Source of the DNA: Leptospira biflexa serovar Patoc strain 'Patoc 1 (Paris)'
GTDB lineage: Bacteria; Spirochaetota; Leptospiria; Leptospirales; Leptospiraceae
Assembly (NCBI RefSeq): GCF_000017685.1
Contig: NC_010602.1
Location: 3,359,001 to 3,423,000 of the forward strand
Length of the DNA: 64,000 nucleotides
Reading direction: 5' to 3'
The position numbers and the translations under genes were made by a program. Below the pieces are notes generated by a model. That model saw only the letters and a list, made by a program, of their open reading frames with translations, made no database searches and was not told the origin of the DNA. Shown piece after piece: positions 55,147 to 63,095 of the stretch (within the stretch, counting starts at the first letter, position 1; each line of letters starts with the position of its first letter).

Positions 55147-57024
55147 ATGGCACTTGAAGAAAATACATTGGAAGATCGATTGATCAAAATTTCCACAAGA
55201 GAAAGTAACAAAAATCTCATGGTGAGTCCGGATAAAATTTATATTTTTCCTGTTCCCAAAACGACCTTCCAATTTTTGGAGAATATTTGGCAATCCTTCA
55301 CGAATAAAATGGTTTCACTTGTGGATTATAACGATGATCCCATTTTTAATTTTTCCATTTTTGAGGTCATTGACCAAGATGAAATGAAAATTGTGGCGAC
55401 TGCCACTCACTTTAAACTCAAAGAAATTGCAGAACGCCGAAAGATCCCAGGGATCGAAGAATACATCAAAAAATCGAGACCCATCCATTTGGCCGACCCT
55501 AGAAATGAATCAGCACGTTTCATTCGAAAAGCGATCATCGATTTTAACAAAGGACTCCGCCCTGAAGTCACCTTTGTGAATCTGAAAGAAGAAGAGATCC
55601 ATCCTGAAAAAAAAGTCTTACTTTCTGAAACAATGAACCATGCAATCGGGATTCCACTGTTTGTGAATGAAAACCCGATCGGAATTCTATGGGGCATCAC
55701 AAAAGATCCAATTTCGGAAGAACAAATCCGCCCCCTTACGTTACAATTGTATTCACTCTTTGATGTCATTGAGTTTGTCGTGGCAAAGGAAATGGAATCA
55801 GGAAACGACCATTACATTGCTCAAAAAAATATCGAAAAAGCGGATACCGTTTCAAATTCAAGAAATCTTTTTTACACCACCACTAAAGACCAAAAAGAAC
55901 CAGTTACATCCATCATCTTCAAATCTCACCAATATAACATTGAATATAGAATGGATGCATCGTTCATCATTCCAACAACAGATGGTTATGCAGTTTCACT
56001 CAAAAGTTTTATCCCAGAAAAACTAAACAACACAGGCAAAAATTTGTTACTCATCCCTGGATTTTTTTGCCGGCGTTCCGTCATGGACAAACTCGCAAAA
56101 GAATTAGCGCTCAAATACGGATACCGAGTGTTCCTGATGGACATGCGTGGTCGGTCTAGGCAAACCATGCCAAAACACGGAAAAAAAGAAGGATGGACCG
56201 TCGACAATTACATCCAAGACGATTTTCCAGAAGTGTTACGATGGATTCGCTGGCACTATCCAAGTGAAAGAACAGTTGTCGTTGGACACAGTATGGGAGG
56301 CATGATCCCTAGGTTTTATGTTTCTTCTTACGAAAAAATCAAAGAACTCAAAGAAGAATTCAATTTACCACAACCAGAAGAATACATTGCGGGCATTGTA
56401 TCAATCACCTCGCCCAACTACATCAGTTTGAAGTCCAATTTCATTGGGTTGGATACACTAAAAAGAGGATTTAACTTACTTCCACATAAAATGATTTCCG
56501 ATATGATTTTGAGTATGGCAAGTTTTTCCATGCAAGCCACAATCCAAACCATCGATCTCAAAAAATTCTTCAAATTGATTTTAAACCTTCACTCCAGTTT
56601 ACGAAGTTTTAGTTATAATATTGGAACAAAAGTATTAACCATCAAAGACTTCGTTGGTTATAAAGAAATCACTCCTCCTGAATGGTATTTTCTCATGGAA
56701 GACGTGTTTTGCGAAGAATCAGTGTCCGTGATCATGCAATTTTTCCAAAGCCAAATCTCCAATGAACAAAGTTTTTGGTCCAATGATGGGCGGATCAACT
56801 ATACAGAGAATTTTTTAAACAACTTCACAATGCCAATTTATAGTGTGGTAGGAACTGTAGACAAAATTGTACCGGAGGAAAGTTTAGCAGAACTGAAAGA
56901 CCTCAAATCGGAAAACAAAGTCACGACTTATTATGAACAAGGCCATCTTGGGATCATTTTCCATGGAGAAACCGTAAGAAAAATTTGTAAGGGAATGGAT
57001 GAGTGGATCCAAGGTTTAAAATAA
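55147..57024 (+). CDS. GAF-like/alpha-beta hydrolase fusion protein
   Basis: 625 aa, ATG with GGATG just upstream. Residues ~30-220 look like a GAF-type sensor (AIGIPLFVNENPIGILWGITK and EQIRPLTLQLYSLFDVIEFV). Residues ~270-620 are an alpha/beta hydrolase: oxyanion region LLIPGFFCRRSVMDKLA, MDMRGRSRQTMPKHG, nucleophile elbow VVGHSMGGMIPRF, late Asp in VVGTVDKIVP, and His in GHLGIIFHGE. Probably a lipase or esterase acting in the cytoplasm, perhaps ligand-regulated. Long spacer around the cap domain. Confidence 0.82.
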   Translation: MALEENTLEDRLIKISTRESNKNLMVSPDKIYIFPVPKTTFQFLENIWQSFTNKMVSLVDYNDDPIFNFSIFEVIDQDEMKIVATATHFKLKEIAERRKIPGIEEYIKKSRPIHLADPRNESARFIRKAIIDFNKGLRPEVTFVNLKEEEIHPEKKVLLSETMNHAIGIPLFVNENPIGILWGITKDPISEEQIRPLTLQLYSLFDVIEFVVAKEMESGNDHYIAQKNIEKADTVSNSRNLFYTTTKDQKEPVTSIIFKSHQYNIEYRMDASFIIPTTDGYAVSLKSFIPEKLNNTGKNLLLIPGFFCRRSVMDKLAKELALKYGYRVFLMDMRGRSRQTMPKHGKKEGWTVDNYIQDDFPEVLRWIRWHYPSERTVVVGHSMGGMIPRFYVSSYEKIKELKEEFNLPQPEEYIAGIVSITSPNYISLKSNFIGLDTLKRGFNLLPHKMISDMILSMASFSMQATIQTIDLKKFFKLILNLHSSLRSFSYNIGTKVLTIKDFVGYKEITPPEWYFLMEDVFCEESVSVIMQFFQSQISNEQSFWSNDGRINYTENFLNNFTMPIYSVVGTVDKIVPEESLAELKDLKSENKVTTYYEQGHLGIIFHGETVRKICKGMDEWIQGLK

Positions 57025-57036
57025 CCTTCCTTTCCC

Positions 57037-57558
57037 CTAACGTCCGCTAAACCGGTTGCGAATCAGTTCCATTTCTTTCAGAAGTGTAGCATCGCGACCG
57101 GCTAAAAAATAGGCACCTCTCACCGGAATACTTGTGATCTCTGAATCTTCAATAATGGTCACAACTGTTCCTGGAATTTTTGGTTCCAAAACATACGTCC
57201 ATGAGCCACGCATTTTGAAACTGGCATCGGTTAGTTCAATTTTCCACTTTTTCCTCGGAATGAACTCTCGAAGTTCAAAGATCATAAAACCACCCATATC
57301 TGGTGTTTCCTTCCATTTTGTGGGAGTTCCATCAGGTTTTGATTCCAAAATTTGAATCGCAACGACTTCTTTGCGACGGTTGGGAAGGTCGTTGATGTCT
57401 GTGATATAATTCCAAATGTCTTCTGGTTCTGCTTTCAACCATTCGCTCGTTTCTTTATGAAACTTTGGATCTTGGAAATAACCAACCGCCAAAAATAGAA
57501 CAACAAGGCCAATGAGTAAAAAACTCGTTCCAAAGGCAAAAAGTAGGATCCGCTTCAT
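57037..57558 (-). CDS. SRPBCC (START-like) superfamily protein with N-terminal membrane anchor
   Basis: 173 aa. N-terminal hydrophobic segment (LLFAFGTSFLLIGLVVLFLAV) followed by a ligand-pocket domain: WLKAEPEDIWNYITDINDLP, WKIELTDASFKMRGSWTYVL, and the final helix AGRDATLLKEMELIRNRF, typical of polyketide-cyclase/SRPBCC proteins. Binds a hydrophobic ligand by analogy. Convergent to the hydrolase gene with a 12-bp gap. Confidence 0.75.
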   Translation of the reverse strand: MKRILLFAFGTSFLLIGLVVLFLAVGYFQDPKFHKETSEWLKAEPEDIWNYITDINDLPNRRKEVVAIQILESKPDGTPTKWKETPDMGGFMIFELREFIPRKKWKIELTDASFKMRGSWTYVLEPKIPGTVVTIIEDSEITSIPVRGAYFLAGRDATLLKEMELIRNRFSGR

Positions 57559-57609
57559 AGCTTTTTTTCTTGCTAAGTGGCCAAAGGATCAATCATAATC
57601 TTTTCCACA

Positions 57610-58083
57610 ATGAACGCAAATGAAGAGTTGATCCAAAAGTTTTACACAGCCTTCCAAAACAAAGATGGGCAAACCATGGTTTCCCTTTACCATCCAGAGA
57701 TCCAATTTGAAGACCCAGCATTTGGGAAATTAAAGGGAAAGGAAGCAGGTGCAATGTGGCTCATGTTACTCGAAAGGAGCCAAAATTTAACCATTCGTTT
57801 TTCCAATATCAAAGCAAATGAGAAAGAAGGATCGGCGGATTGGGAAGCAGATTACAGTTTCAGCAAAACGGGACGGCTCGTTCAAAATAAAATCCATGCA
57901 AAGTTTACCTTTCAAGATGGAAAAATCATCCAACACAAAGATCATTTTTCTATGTGGAAGTGGCTTGGAATGGCAATGGGACCTGTTGGGTATCTACTTG
58001 GATGGTGGCCAGCCCTCGGGAACAAAGTCAAAAAAGAAGCAGTCACCGGATTACAACTTTATATGAAACGCAAACGTATGTAG
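57610..58083 (+). CDS. NTF2-like/SnoaL family protein
   Basis: 157 aa from the ATG at 57610, preferred to GTG at 57577 because the family begins at this Met. NANEELIQKFYTAFQNKDGQ and MVSLYHPEIQFEDPAFG are the standard opening of ketosteroid-isomerase-like (NTF2) domains, then EADYSFSKTGRLVQNKIH and FQDGKIIQHKDHFSMWKW. A hydrophobic GMAMGPVGYLLGWWPALG follows. Substrate or role unknown. Confidence 0.8.
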   Translation: MNANEELIQKFYTAFQNKDGQTMVSLYHPEIQFEDPAFGKLKGKEAGAMWLMLLERSQNLTIRFSNIKANEKEGSADWEADYSFSKTGRLVQNKIHAKFTFQDGKIIQHKDHFSMWKWLGMAMGPVGYLLGWWPALGNKVKKEAVTGLQLYMKRKRM

Positions 58084-58166
58084 TTTTGGTTGGAGATGAA
58101 TTTCGATGAAATGGAAATTGGAAATCGAGATCTGAAAGGGAAAAAAATCTAGATAATAGAAAACTT

Positions 58167-58190
58167 GCCAAATCCAATTACGGATTTGGC
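58167..58190 (-). terminator. Hairpin terminator overlapping the rhodanese stop codon
   Basis: GCCAAATCC (58167-58175), loop AATTAC, GGATTTGGC (58182-58190): a perfect 9-bp stem. On the minus strand the TAA stop of the rhodanese gene sits in the loop, and an AT-rich tail with T runs follows further on. The T-run is not immediate, so efficiency is uncertain. Confidence 0.5.
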
Positions 58191-58534
58191 ATATTCGAAA
58201 GTCCACCGGCGTTGATCACTTGTTTGTATCCAATGGATTCTAAAAAGGATTTCGCACTACCACTCCGTCCACCTGACGCACAATAGACGATGATGGTTTG
58301 GTTTTTGTCACCAAACTCATCCACTCGTTTGGAAACTTCATCAATTGGAATATTACGTGCATTGGGAAAATGACCAGAATTGAATTCTGTTACTGTGCGA
58401 ACATCCACCACAAGAGCACCAGCATCAATTTTTTCTTTGAGTTGTGACTGGTCCATACCCGAAACATTTCTCAATTGGTAAACAATGAATAAAACAGCAA
58501 CAATGGCAATGATGATTAGGATCATTCGATTCAA
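58178..58534 (-). CDS. Membrane-anchored rhodanese-like sulfurtransferase
   Basis: 118 aa, TTG start in a TTGA overlap with the HisI-like gene (an internal ATG at 58525 is an alternative). One N-terminal TM segment (ILIIIAIVAVLFIVYQL) and a single rhodanese domain with the active-site Cys in IVYCASGGRSGSA; LVVDVRTVTEFNSGHFPNA is conserved. It would carry persulfide in the periplasm or at the membrane. Last gene of the metG operon. Confidence 0.88.
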   Translation of the reverse strand: MNRMILIIIAIVAVLFIVYQLRNVSGMDQSQLKEKIDAGALVVDVRTVTEFNSGHFPNARNIPIDEVSKRVDEFGDKNQTIIVYCASGGRSGSAKSFLESIGYKQVINAGGLSNMPNP

Positions 58535-59139
58535 ACTGACTCTCCGACTTTATTAGAATAGACGAATGAAACAGATTCATTCTGACCGAGTTCTCTAAAA
58601 AAACAGGAATAATAACCTGTGTGGCAGGCGGCACCAATTTGATCGGTGATATATTTGACAAAAAAAGGATTGGAGTGAACATAAATCTGTTTCAATTTTT
58701 GAAAGTGCCCTGACTCTTCTCCCTTTACCCACTTTCCATTCCTTGATCGACTGAAATAGGTTCCATTCCCAGATTCGATGGCATGGATGAGACTTTCCTT
58801 TTTCCCCCAAGCCAACATCAAATCTTTACCAGTCAAATCCTGAGCTAAAAAGGGAGATAAGGGTGGCATACTGTCTAAGATCGAATCAAATGTTTCCTTC
58901 GAAACTTTAAGTGTTCCATTTTCCCATAACAATTGTTTAGCGAATGATCTTTCTTCGGGGGAAACTTCCAGAAAGGTATCTTCATCACAATCCACATATA
59001 ATTGTTTTTTTGTATAATCAAATCTGTTTAAAAAATCCTGAGTTTGGGCCAAGTTAAGAATTTGCAGAGAAACTTCAGGAGATAAATACGATCGTTTTGA
59101 AAGTAAAACGATATCTTTTCCAGTTGGAACTTGAATCAT
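58531..59139 (-). CDS. HisI-like (phosphoribosyl-AMP cyclohydrolase-fold) protein with relocated metal motif
   Basis: 202 aa. Residues ~93-185 align well with HisI: AQDLTGKDLMLAWGKKESL, TYFSRSRNGKWVKGEESGHF and GAACHTGYYSCFF (Cys172, Cys179). But where HisI has the metal-binding DCDxD, this protein has HSNPF (155-159), with unchanged spacing to the cysteines. An N-terminal ~90-residue extension instead carries YVDCDEDTFLEV (48-59), a near copy of the lost motif. It may be a rearranged HisI, or have a different reaction. Starts in an ATGA overlap with the cyclase gene. Confidence 0.7.
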   Translation of the reverse strand: MIQVPTGKDIVLLSKRSYLSPEVSLQILNLAQTQDFLNRFDYTKKQLYVDCDEDTFLEVSPEERSFAKQLLWENGTLKVSKETFDSILDSMPPLSPFLAQDLTGKDLMLAWGKKESLIHAIESGNGTYFSRSRNGKWVKGEESGHFQKLKQIYVHSNPFFVKYITDQIGAACHTGYYSCFFRELGQNESVSFVYSNKVGESV

Positions 59140-60434
59140 GAAGGAACCTCAATTGCTAAAATTTCAGTGGTTTTGGTTTTGCCACGCAGAGATAAGGTTC
59201 CCATCGTTTTCATTTTCAATGATTGTTTTAATTCTTGAGAGATGTGATCGTATAATTCCTTAGAAATCAAAAAATTTCGTTTTAATTCTTTGCCAAGTGT
59301 TTCCAATCGGCTGGCAGCATTCACTGTATCACCAATCACTGTGTATTCTAAACGTTTTTCGATCCCCACATTTCCAACGATCACAGGTCCATAATGGATT
59401 CCGATGCGAATGGAAATTGCCTTCTCTTCATTGGTTTCCCTTTTTTTGTTCCACTCAGCTAATGCCTGTAACATAGCAATTCCTGCTTTTACGGAATTTG
59501 TGGCATCTTCTTTGGAAGCGGTTGGAGTACCAAAGGTTACCATCATTCCATCCCCTATGAATTTATCGAGTGTTCCATGGTTTTGGAAAACAATGTCCAA
59601 CATAAAACTATGGTATTCAGACAAAAGAGACATGGTTTTGGCTGGCCCCAAAGTTTCCGAAATCTGTGTAAAATTGGCTATATCACAAAATAGAACTGCA
59701 ACTGTAGATTCCTTGCCACCAGGTTTAAAAAAATCCTCATCCGCTTGGTCCATTTCTTCCACAACATTTGGTGAAAAATAACGAGTGAGTTGTGTCATCT
59801 TCACTTCATTGGTAACAGCCATAAGCACTGTCCGCCTAACGCGGTAGGTAAGGTATGCCAAAAAAAATCCAAGTACTCCAATGATCCCCATTGACATGAT
59901 GTAATTATTCACATGGGCTGCAGGACCGATGATTGCCTCTTTGAAATTTTCAGTACTCACAAAACGAGGGTCTTGTTGGGCATACACTAAAATGCCTGCC
60001 TGACTGATCACAACACCTAACGCATACATCATTGGATAAATGGGTTGGATACTGAACGCATTGATCACAAGAGTGCCTGCGATGATAAAATGAACATAGG
60101 TTTTGATGAGATAGGTTCTTGGTACTTGTGATTCACCCCCCACTGCATTGTACCAAATAAAAGGCAACACAGTGATGATGACCAAATCAATCGCTACACA
60201 AAATAGTCCAACAAAGGATACATACTTTCCCTTTTTTAAAAATTTGGAAAATATATACAACACGATATTAAGCGCTAAGGAAATTGAGGCGATTGTAAAT
60301 AATTCAAACAAAGTCTGAGCAACAAAGAAAGTACCGATGGTCAATAAGGAAAAAACAATCATCTTTCCATAGAGACTAAACTTAATCCCTTGGATTTCTT
60401 TCTCCCTTAATATTTGTTCTGACTTTGTTGCCAT
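59136..60434 (-). CDS. Membrane adenylate/guanylate cyclase (class III)
   Basis: 432 aa. Six N-terminal membrane segments followed by a class III cyclase domain: metal Asp in VAVLFCDIANFT and IGDGMMVTFG, substrate residues in EKRLEYTVIGDTVNAASRLE (Lys and Asp). The Lys/Asp pair is typical of adenylate cyclases. Produces cAMP at the membrane. Three bases after metG and coupled to the HisI-like gene. Confidence 0.9.
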   Translation of the reverse strand: MATKSEQILREKEIQGIKFSLYGKMIVFSLLTIGTFFVAQTLFELFTIASISLALNIVLYIFSKFLKKGKYVSFVGLFCVAIDLVIITVLPFIWYNAVGGESQVPRTYLIKTYVHFIIAGTLVINAFSIQPIYPMMYALGVVISQAGILVYAQQDPRFVSTENFKEAIIGPAAHVNNYIMSMGIIGVLGFFLAYLTYRVRRTVLMAVTNEVKMTQLTRYFSPNVVEEMDQADEDFFKPGGKESTVAVLFCDIANFTQISETLGPAKTMSLLSEYHSFMLDIVFQNHGTLDKFIGDGMMVTFGTPTASKEDATNSVKAGIAMLQALAEWNKKRETNEEKAISIRIGIHYGPVIVGNVGIEKRLEYTVIGDTVNAASRLETLGKELKRNFLISKELYDHISQELKQSLKMKTMGTLSLRGKTKTTEILAIEVPS

Positions 60435-60437
60435 TGT

Positions 60438-62483
60438 TTATTTCAAAAGGTCACCAGGACTTGCATCGCGGTCAGGAACAAACAAGGATAATGTTTTGTC
60501 CTTTCCTGACGCAAGTAACATCGCTTCTGATAAACCAAACTTCATTTGGCGTGGTTTTAAATTGGCGACAACAACTACTTTTTTGCCCACCAATTCTTCG
60601 GCTGTGTAGCTTGCTTTGATTCCCGCAAATACGTTTTTGATGCCTTTTTCTCCTAAATCTACTTTTACAAACAAAAGTTTGTCGGCTCCTTCCACAGGAT
60701 TTGCTTCTTTGATGAGACCAACTCGAAGTTCCACTTTTGACAATTCATCAATTGTGATGAATCCATCTTCGGAAACGGTCGCCGACTTTACTTCGTTTGT
60801 ATTGGACTTAGATGGATCTTGTTTTGCTTTCTCAGGGTTTGATTTTTCAAACGTTTCTTTCGTTTCTGTAATCATAATGGTAATATTTTTTTCCTCAACA
60901 CGTTTGGATAACATTTGGTAGGGACCAAGAACTTTGTTTTCGATGGTCTCTGTTAAATTCAAAAAACTCAAATTTGGAATTTGAAATAAGTCCGCGAGCG
61001 AATGGACAATTTTCGGAGTCACTGGCGCCAGATAAGTAAATAATATTTTGGCGCAATTGAGGGAAGTGGTCACAACCTCTCTTGCTTTTTCCACATCTGT
61101 TTTGATCAGGTTCCAAGGAGCATAATCATTTACGTACTTATTCACTTTGTCCCCAAGACCTGTGATATCACGCATCACCTTGGAATAGTTACGTGACACA
61201 TACGCTTCCCGAATTTCTGTTTCTTTGGAGAGTAATTCTGAGACCAATGATTTGCCTTCCGTTGACAAGATCCCCAATTTTCTATCCATTTTATCGAGAA
61301 TGGAAGTGGAAACTCGAGAAACCAAGTTCACCAAATTTCCTATCAGGTCTGAATTTACCCGGGAAACAAAATCATCAAAGGAAATGTCGACGTCTTCCAT
61401 TCCGGAACCCAAACGACATGCCAAATAAAAGCGAAAATGTTCCACATCTAAATACTTAGCAAACGTGGATGCATTGATAAATGTCCCACGTGATTTCGAC
61501 ATCTTTTCGCCATTGACAGTTAAAAAACCATGTACATTCAATTGGCTCGGTGCTTTGTATCCTGAACCCATAAGCATCGCAGGCCAAAACAATCCATGGA
61601 AATACAAAATGTCTTTTCCGATGAAATGGACAATTTCCCCTTTCCCTTCTTTCCAAAACTCATTGAATTTTCTTTCATCCTTCAGATGGTTTAAGGAAGA
61701 AGCCATATAACCGATGGGTGCATCCAACCATACATAAAAGTATTTGTTTTCTTCTTCCGGGATCGCAAAACCAAAGTAAGGACCGTCACGACTGATATCC
61801 CACTCTTGTAAACCTGATGTAAACCATTCTTGTAATTTCTTCTGGGCACCTTCATTCAATCGATTCCCTTCTTCCATCCAGTTTTTAAGTTGGTTTTGAA
61901 AGTCTTGTAACTTAAAGAACAAATGTTTTGATTCTCTTAGCACAGGTGTGGTTCCGCAAATGGAACAGTATGAATCTTTTAAATCTTTAGGTGAGTAACT
62001 TGTTCCACAGACTTCGCAAGAATCTCCGTATTGGTCTTTGGCACCACATTTTGGACAGGTCCCTTTGATGAATCTGTCAGGCAAAAACATTTTGTCATGT
62101 TCGCAATACGACTGTTCTATGTTACGAGCAACGATATGTCCGTTTTTTTTAAGAGTTAGGTAAATGGATTCGGAAAACTTTTTGTTCTCTTCCGAATTGG
62201 TTGTGTAATAATTATCATACTCAACGCCAAAGGATGTCAGATCTTTGTAATGTTCTTTTTGAACTTCCTCAATCATGGACTCAGGAGTTTTCCCTGCTTT
62301 TTTAGCAGCGATCATGATGGGGGTTCCGTGTGTATCATCCGCACAGAAAAAATAACATTCATTTCCAATCAACTTTTGGAAGCGTACCCAAATGTCAGTT
62401 TGGACCGCTTCCAATATATGGCCTAAATGGATAGAGCCGTTTGCATAAGGCAAAGCACTTGTAACTAAAATGTGTTTCGACAT
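60438..62483 (-). CDS. metG: Methionyl-tRNA synthetase
   Basis: 681 aa with a C-terminal tRNA-binding domain (EMAP/OB-fold) from about residue 575 (ISKVELRVGLIKEANPVEGA-like region). Class I motifs: ALPYANGSIHLGHI (HIGH) and EKMSKSRG (KMSKS). A zinc knuckle with four CxxC-type cysteines (GTCPKCGAKDQYGDSCEVCG) lies near residues 140-180. Essential charging enzyme and first gene of the operon with the cyclase. Confidence 0.96.
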   Translation of the reverse strand: MSKHILVTSALPYANGSIHLGHILEAVQTDIWVRFQKLIGNECYFFCADDTHGTPIMIAAKKAGKTPESMIEEVQKEHYKDLTSFGVEYDNYYTTNSEENKKFSESIYLTLKKNGHIVARNIEQSYCEHDKMFLPDRFIKGTCPKCGAKDQYGDSCEVCGTSYSPKDLKDSYCSICGTTPVLRESKHLFFKLQDFQNQLKNWMEEGNRLNEGAQKKLQEWFTSGLQEWDISRDGPYFGFAIPEEENKYFYVWLDAPIGYMASSLNHLKDERKFNEFWKEGKGEIVHFIGKDILYFHGLFWPAMLMGSGYKAPSQLNVHGFLTVNGEKMSKSRGTFINASTFAKYLDVEHFRFYLACRLGSGMEDVDISFDDFVSRVNSDLIGNLVNLVSRVSTSILDKMDRKLGILSTEGKSLVSELLSKETEIREAYVSRNYSKVMRDITGLGDKVNKYVNDYAPWNLIKTDVEKAREVVTTSLNCAKILFTYLAPVTPKIVHSLADLFQIPNLSFLNLTETIENKVLGPYQMLSKRVEEKNITIMITETKETFEKSNPEKAKQDPSKSNTNEVKSATVSEDGFITIDELSKVELRVGLIKEANPVEGADKLLFVKVDLGEKGIKNVFAGIKASYTAEELVGKKVVVVANLKPRQMKFGLSEAMLLASGKDKTLSLFVPDRDASPGDLLK

Positions 62484-62558
62484 AGATTAATTCCAGTTTC
62501 CCAATGGGATTTTCCAATTCAGCCTATTTTTGAGAAAAATCAAGAAAAGAGAGAAAAA

Positions 62559-63095
62559 ATGAAGTTGAAGGAAGTGAGAGAACCCATAAACTTCCTGTTT
62601 GTTATGGCTAAGAAAATCGTTCAAAATTTGAAACAAGTTAAGGGAAATAAAAAGAGTCACCCGGATACCATTCACAAAACCCTCGATATCGAAAGTGACC
62701 TCCATATTGAATACGCAAAAGTCCTTTTGAGTTTGTGGTCTTATGCATGTAATGCAGACGGGCAGTTCAAAAAAAAGGAAGGGGAAATTGTAGGAGAACT
62801 CGTCAATGTTCTATTTGAACCCGATTGTTTACTCAGTGGCTTTCAGGCCCAAAAAAAACAAGTCCTAGACATCCTTTCCAAAACTTTTGACAACCCACTA
62901 CCGATGAAAACCATTTCCAAGGTTGTGGCAGACAGTGATGAGTATGCACTGAATTTTTTTGAAGATGCAGTTTGTATTGTCGCCTCTGACGGTTCCTTAA
63001 ACCAAGCTGAGATACAATTTTTAGAGGACTTAGCCAAAGAATTCAAAATTAGTCCAATGGACAAAGTAAGAGTCGAAAAAAAATACCTTGCTTAA
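62559..63095 (+). CDS. TerB-like tellurite-resistance domain protein
   Basis: 178 aa from the ATG at 62559 (AGAGAG just upstream); ATG 62604 is an alternative. The core (LHIEYAKVLLSLWSYACNADGQ, GEIVGELVNVLF, FFEDAVCIVASDGSLNQAE, FLEDLAKEFKIS) is a TerB/DjlA-type helical domain with its ADGQ and SDGSLN metal-like loops. Cytoplasmic. It overlaps the following serine-rich gene by 8 bases. Function in stress is by family only. Confidence 0.8.
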   Translation: MKLKEVREPINFLFVMAKKIVQNLKQVKGNKKSHPDTIHKTLDIESDLHIEYAKVLLSLWSYACNADGQFKKKEGEIVGELVNVLFEPDCLLSGFQAQKKQVLDILSKTFDNPLPMKTISKVVADSDEYALNFFEDAVCIVASDGSLNQAEIQFLEDLAKEFKISPMDKVRVEKKYLA

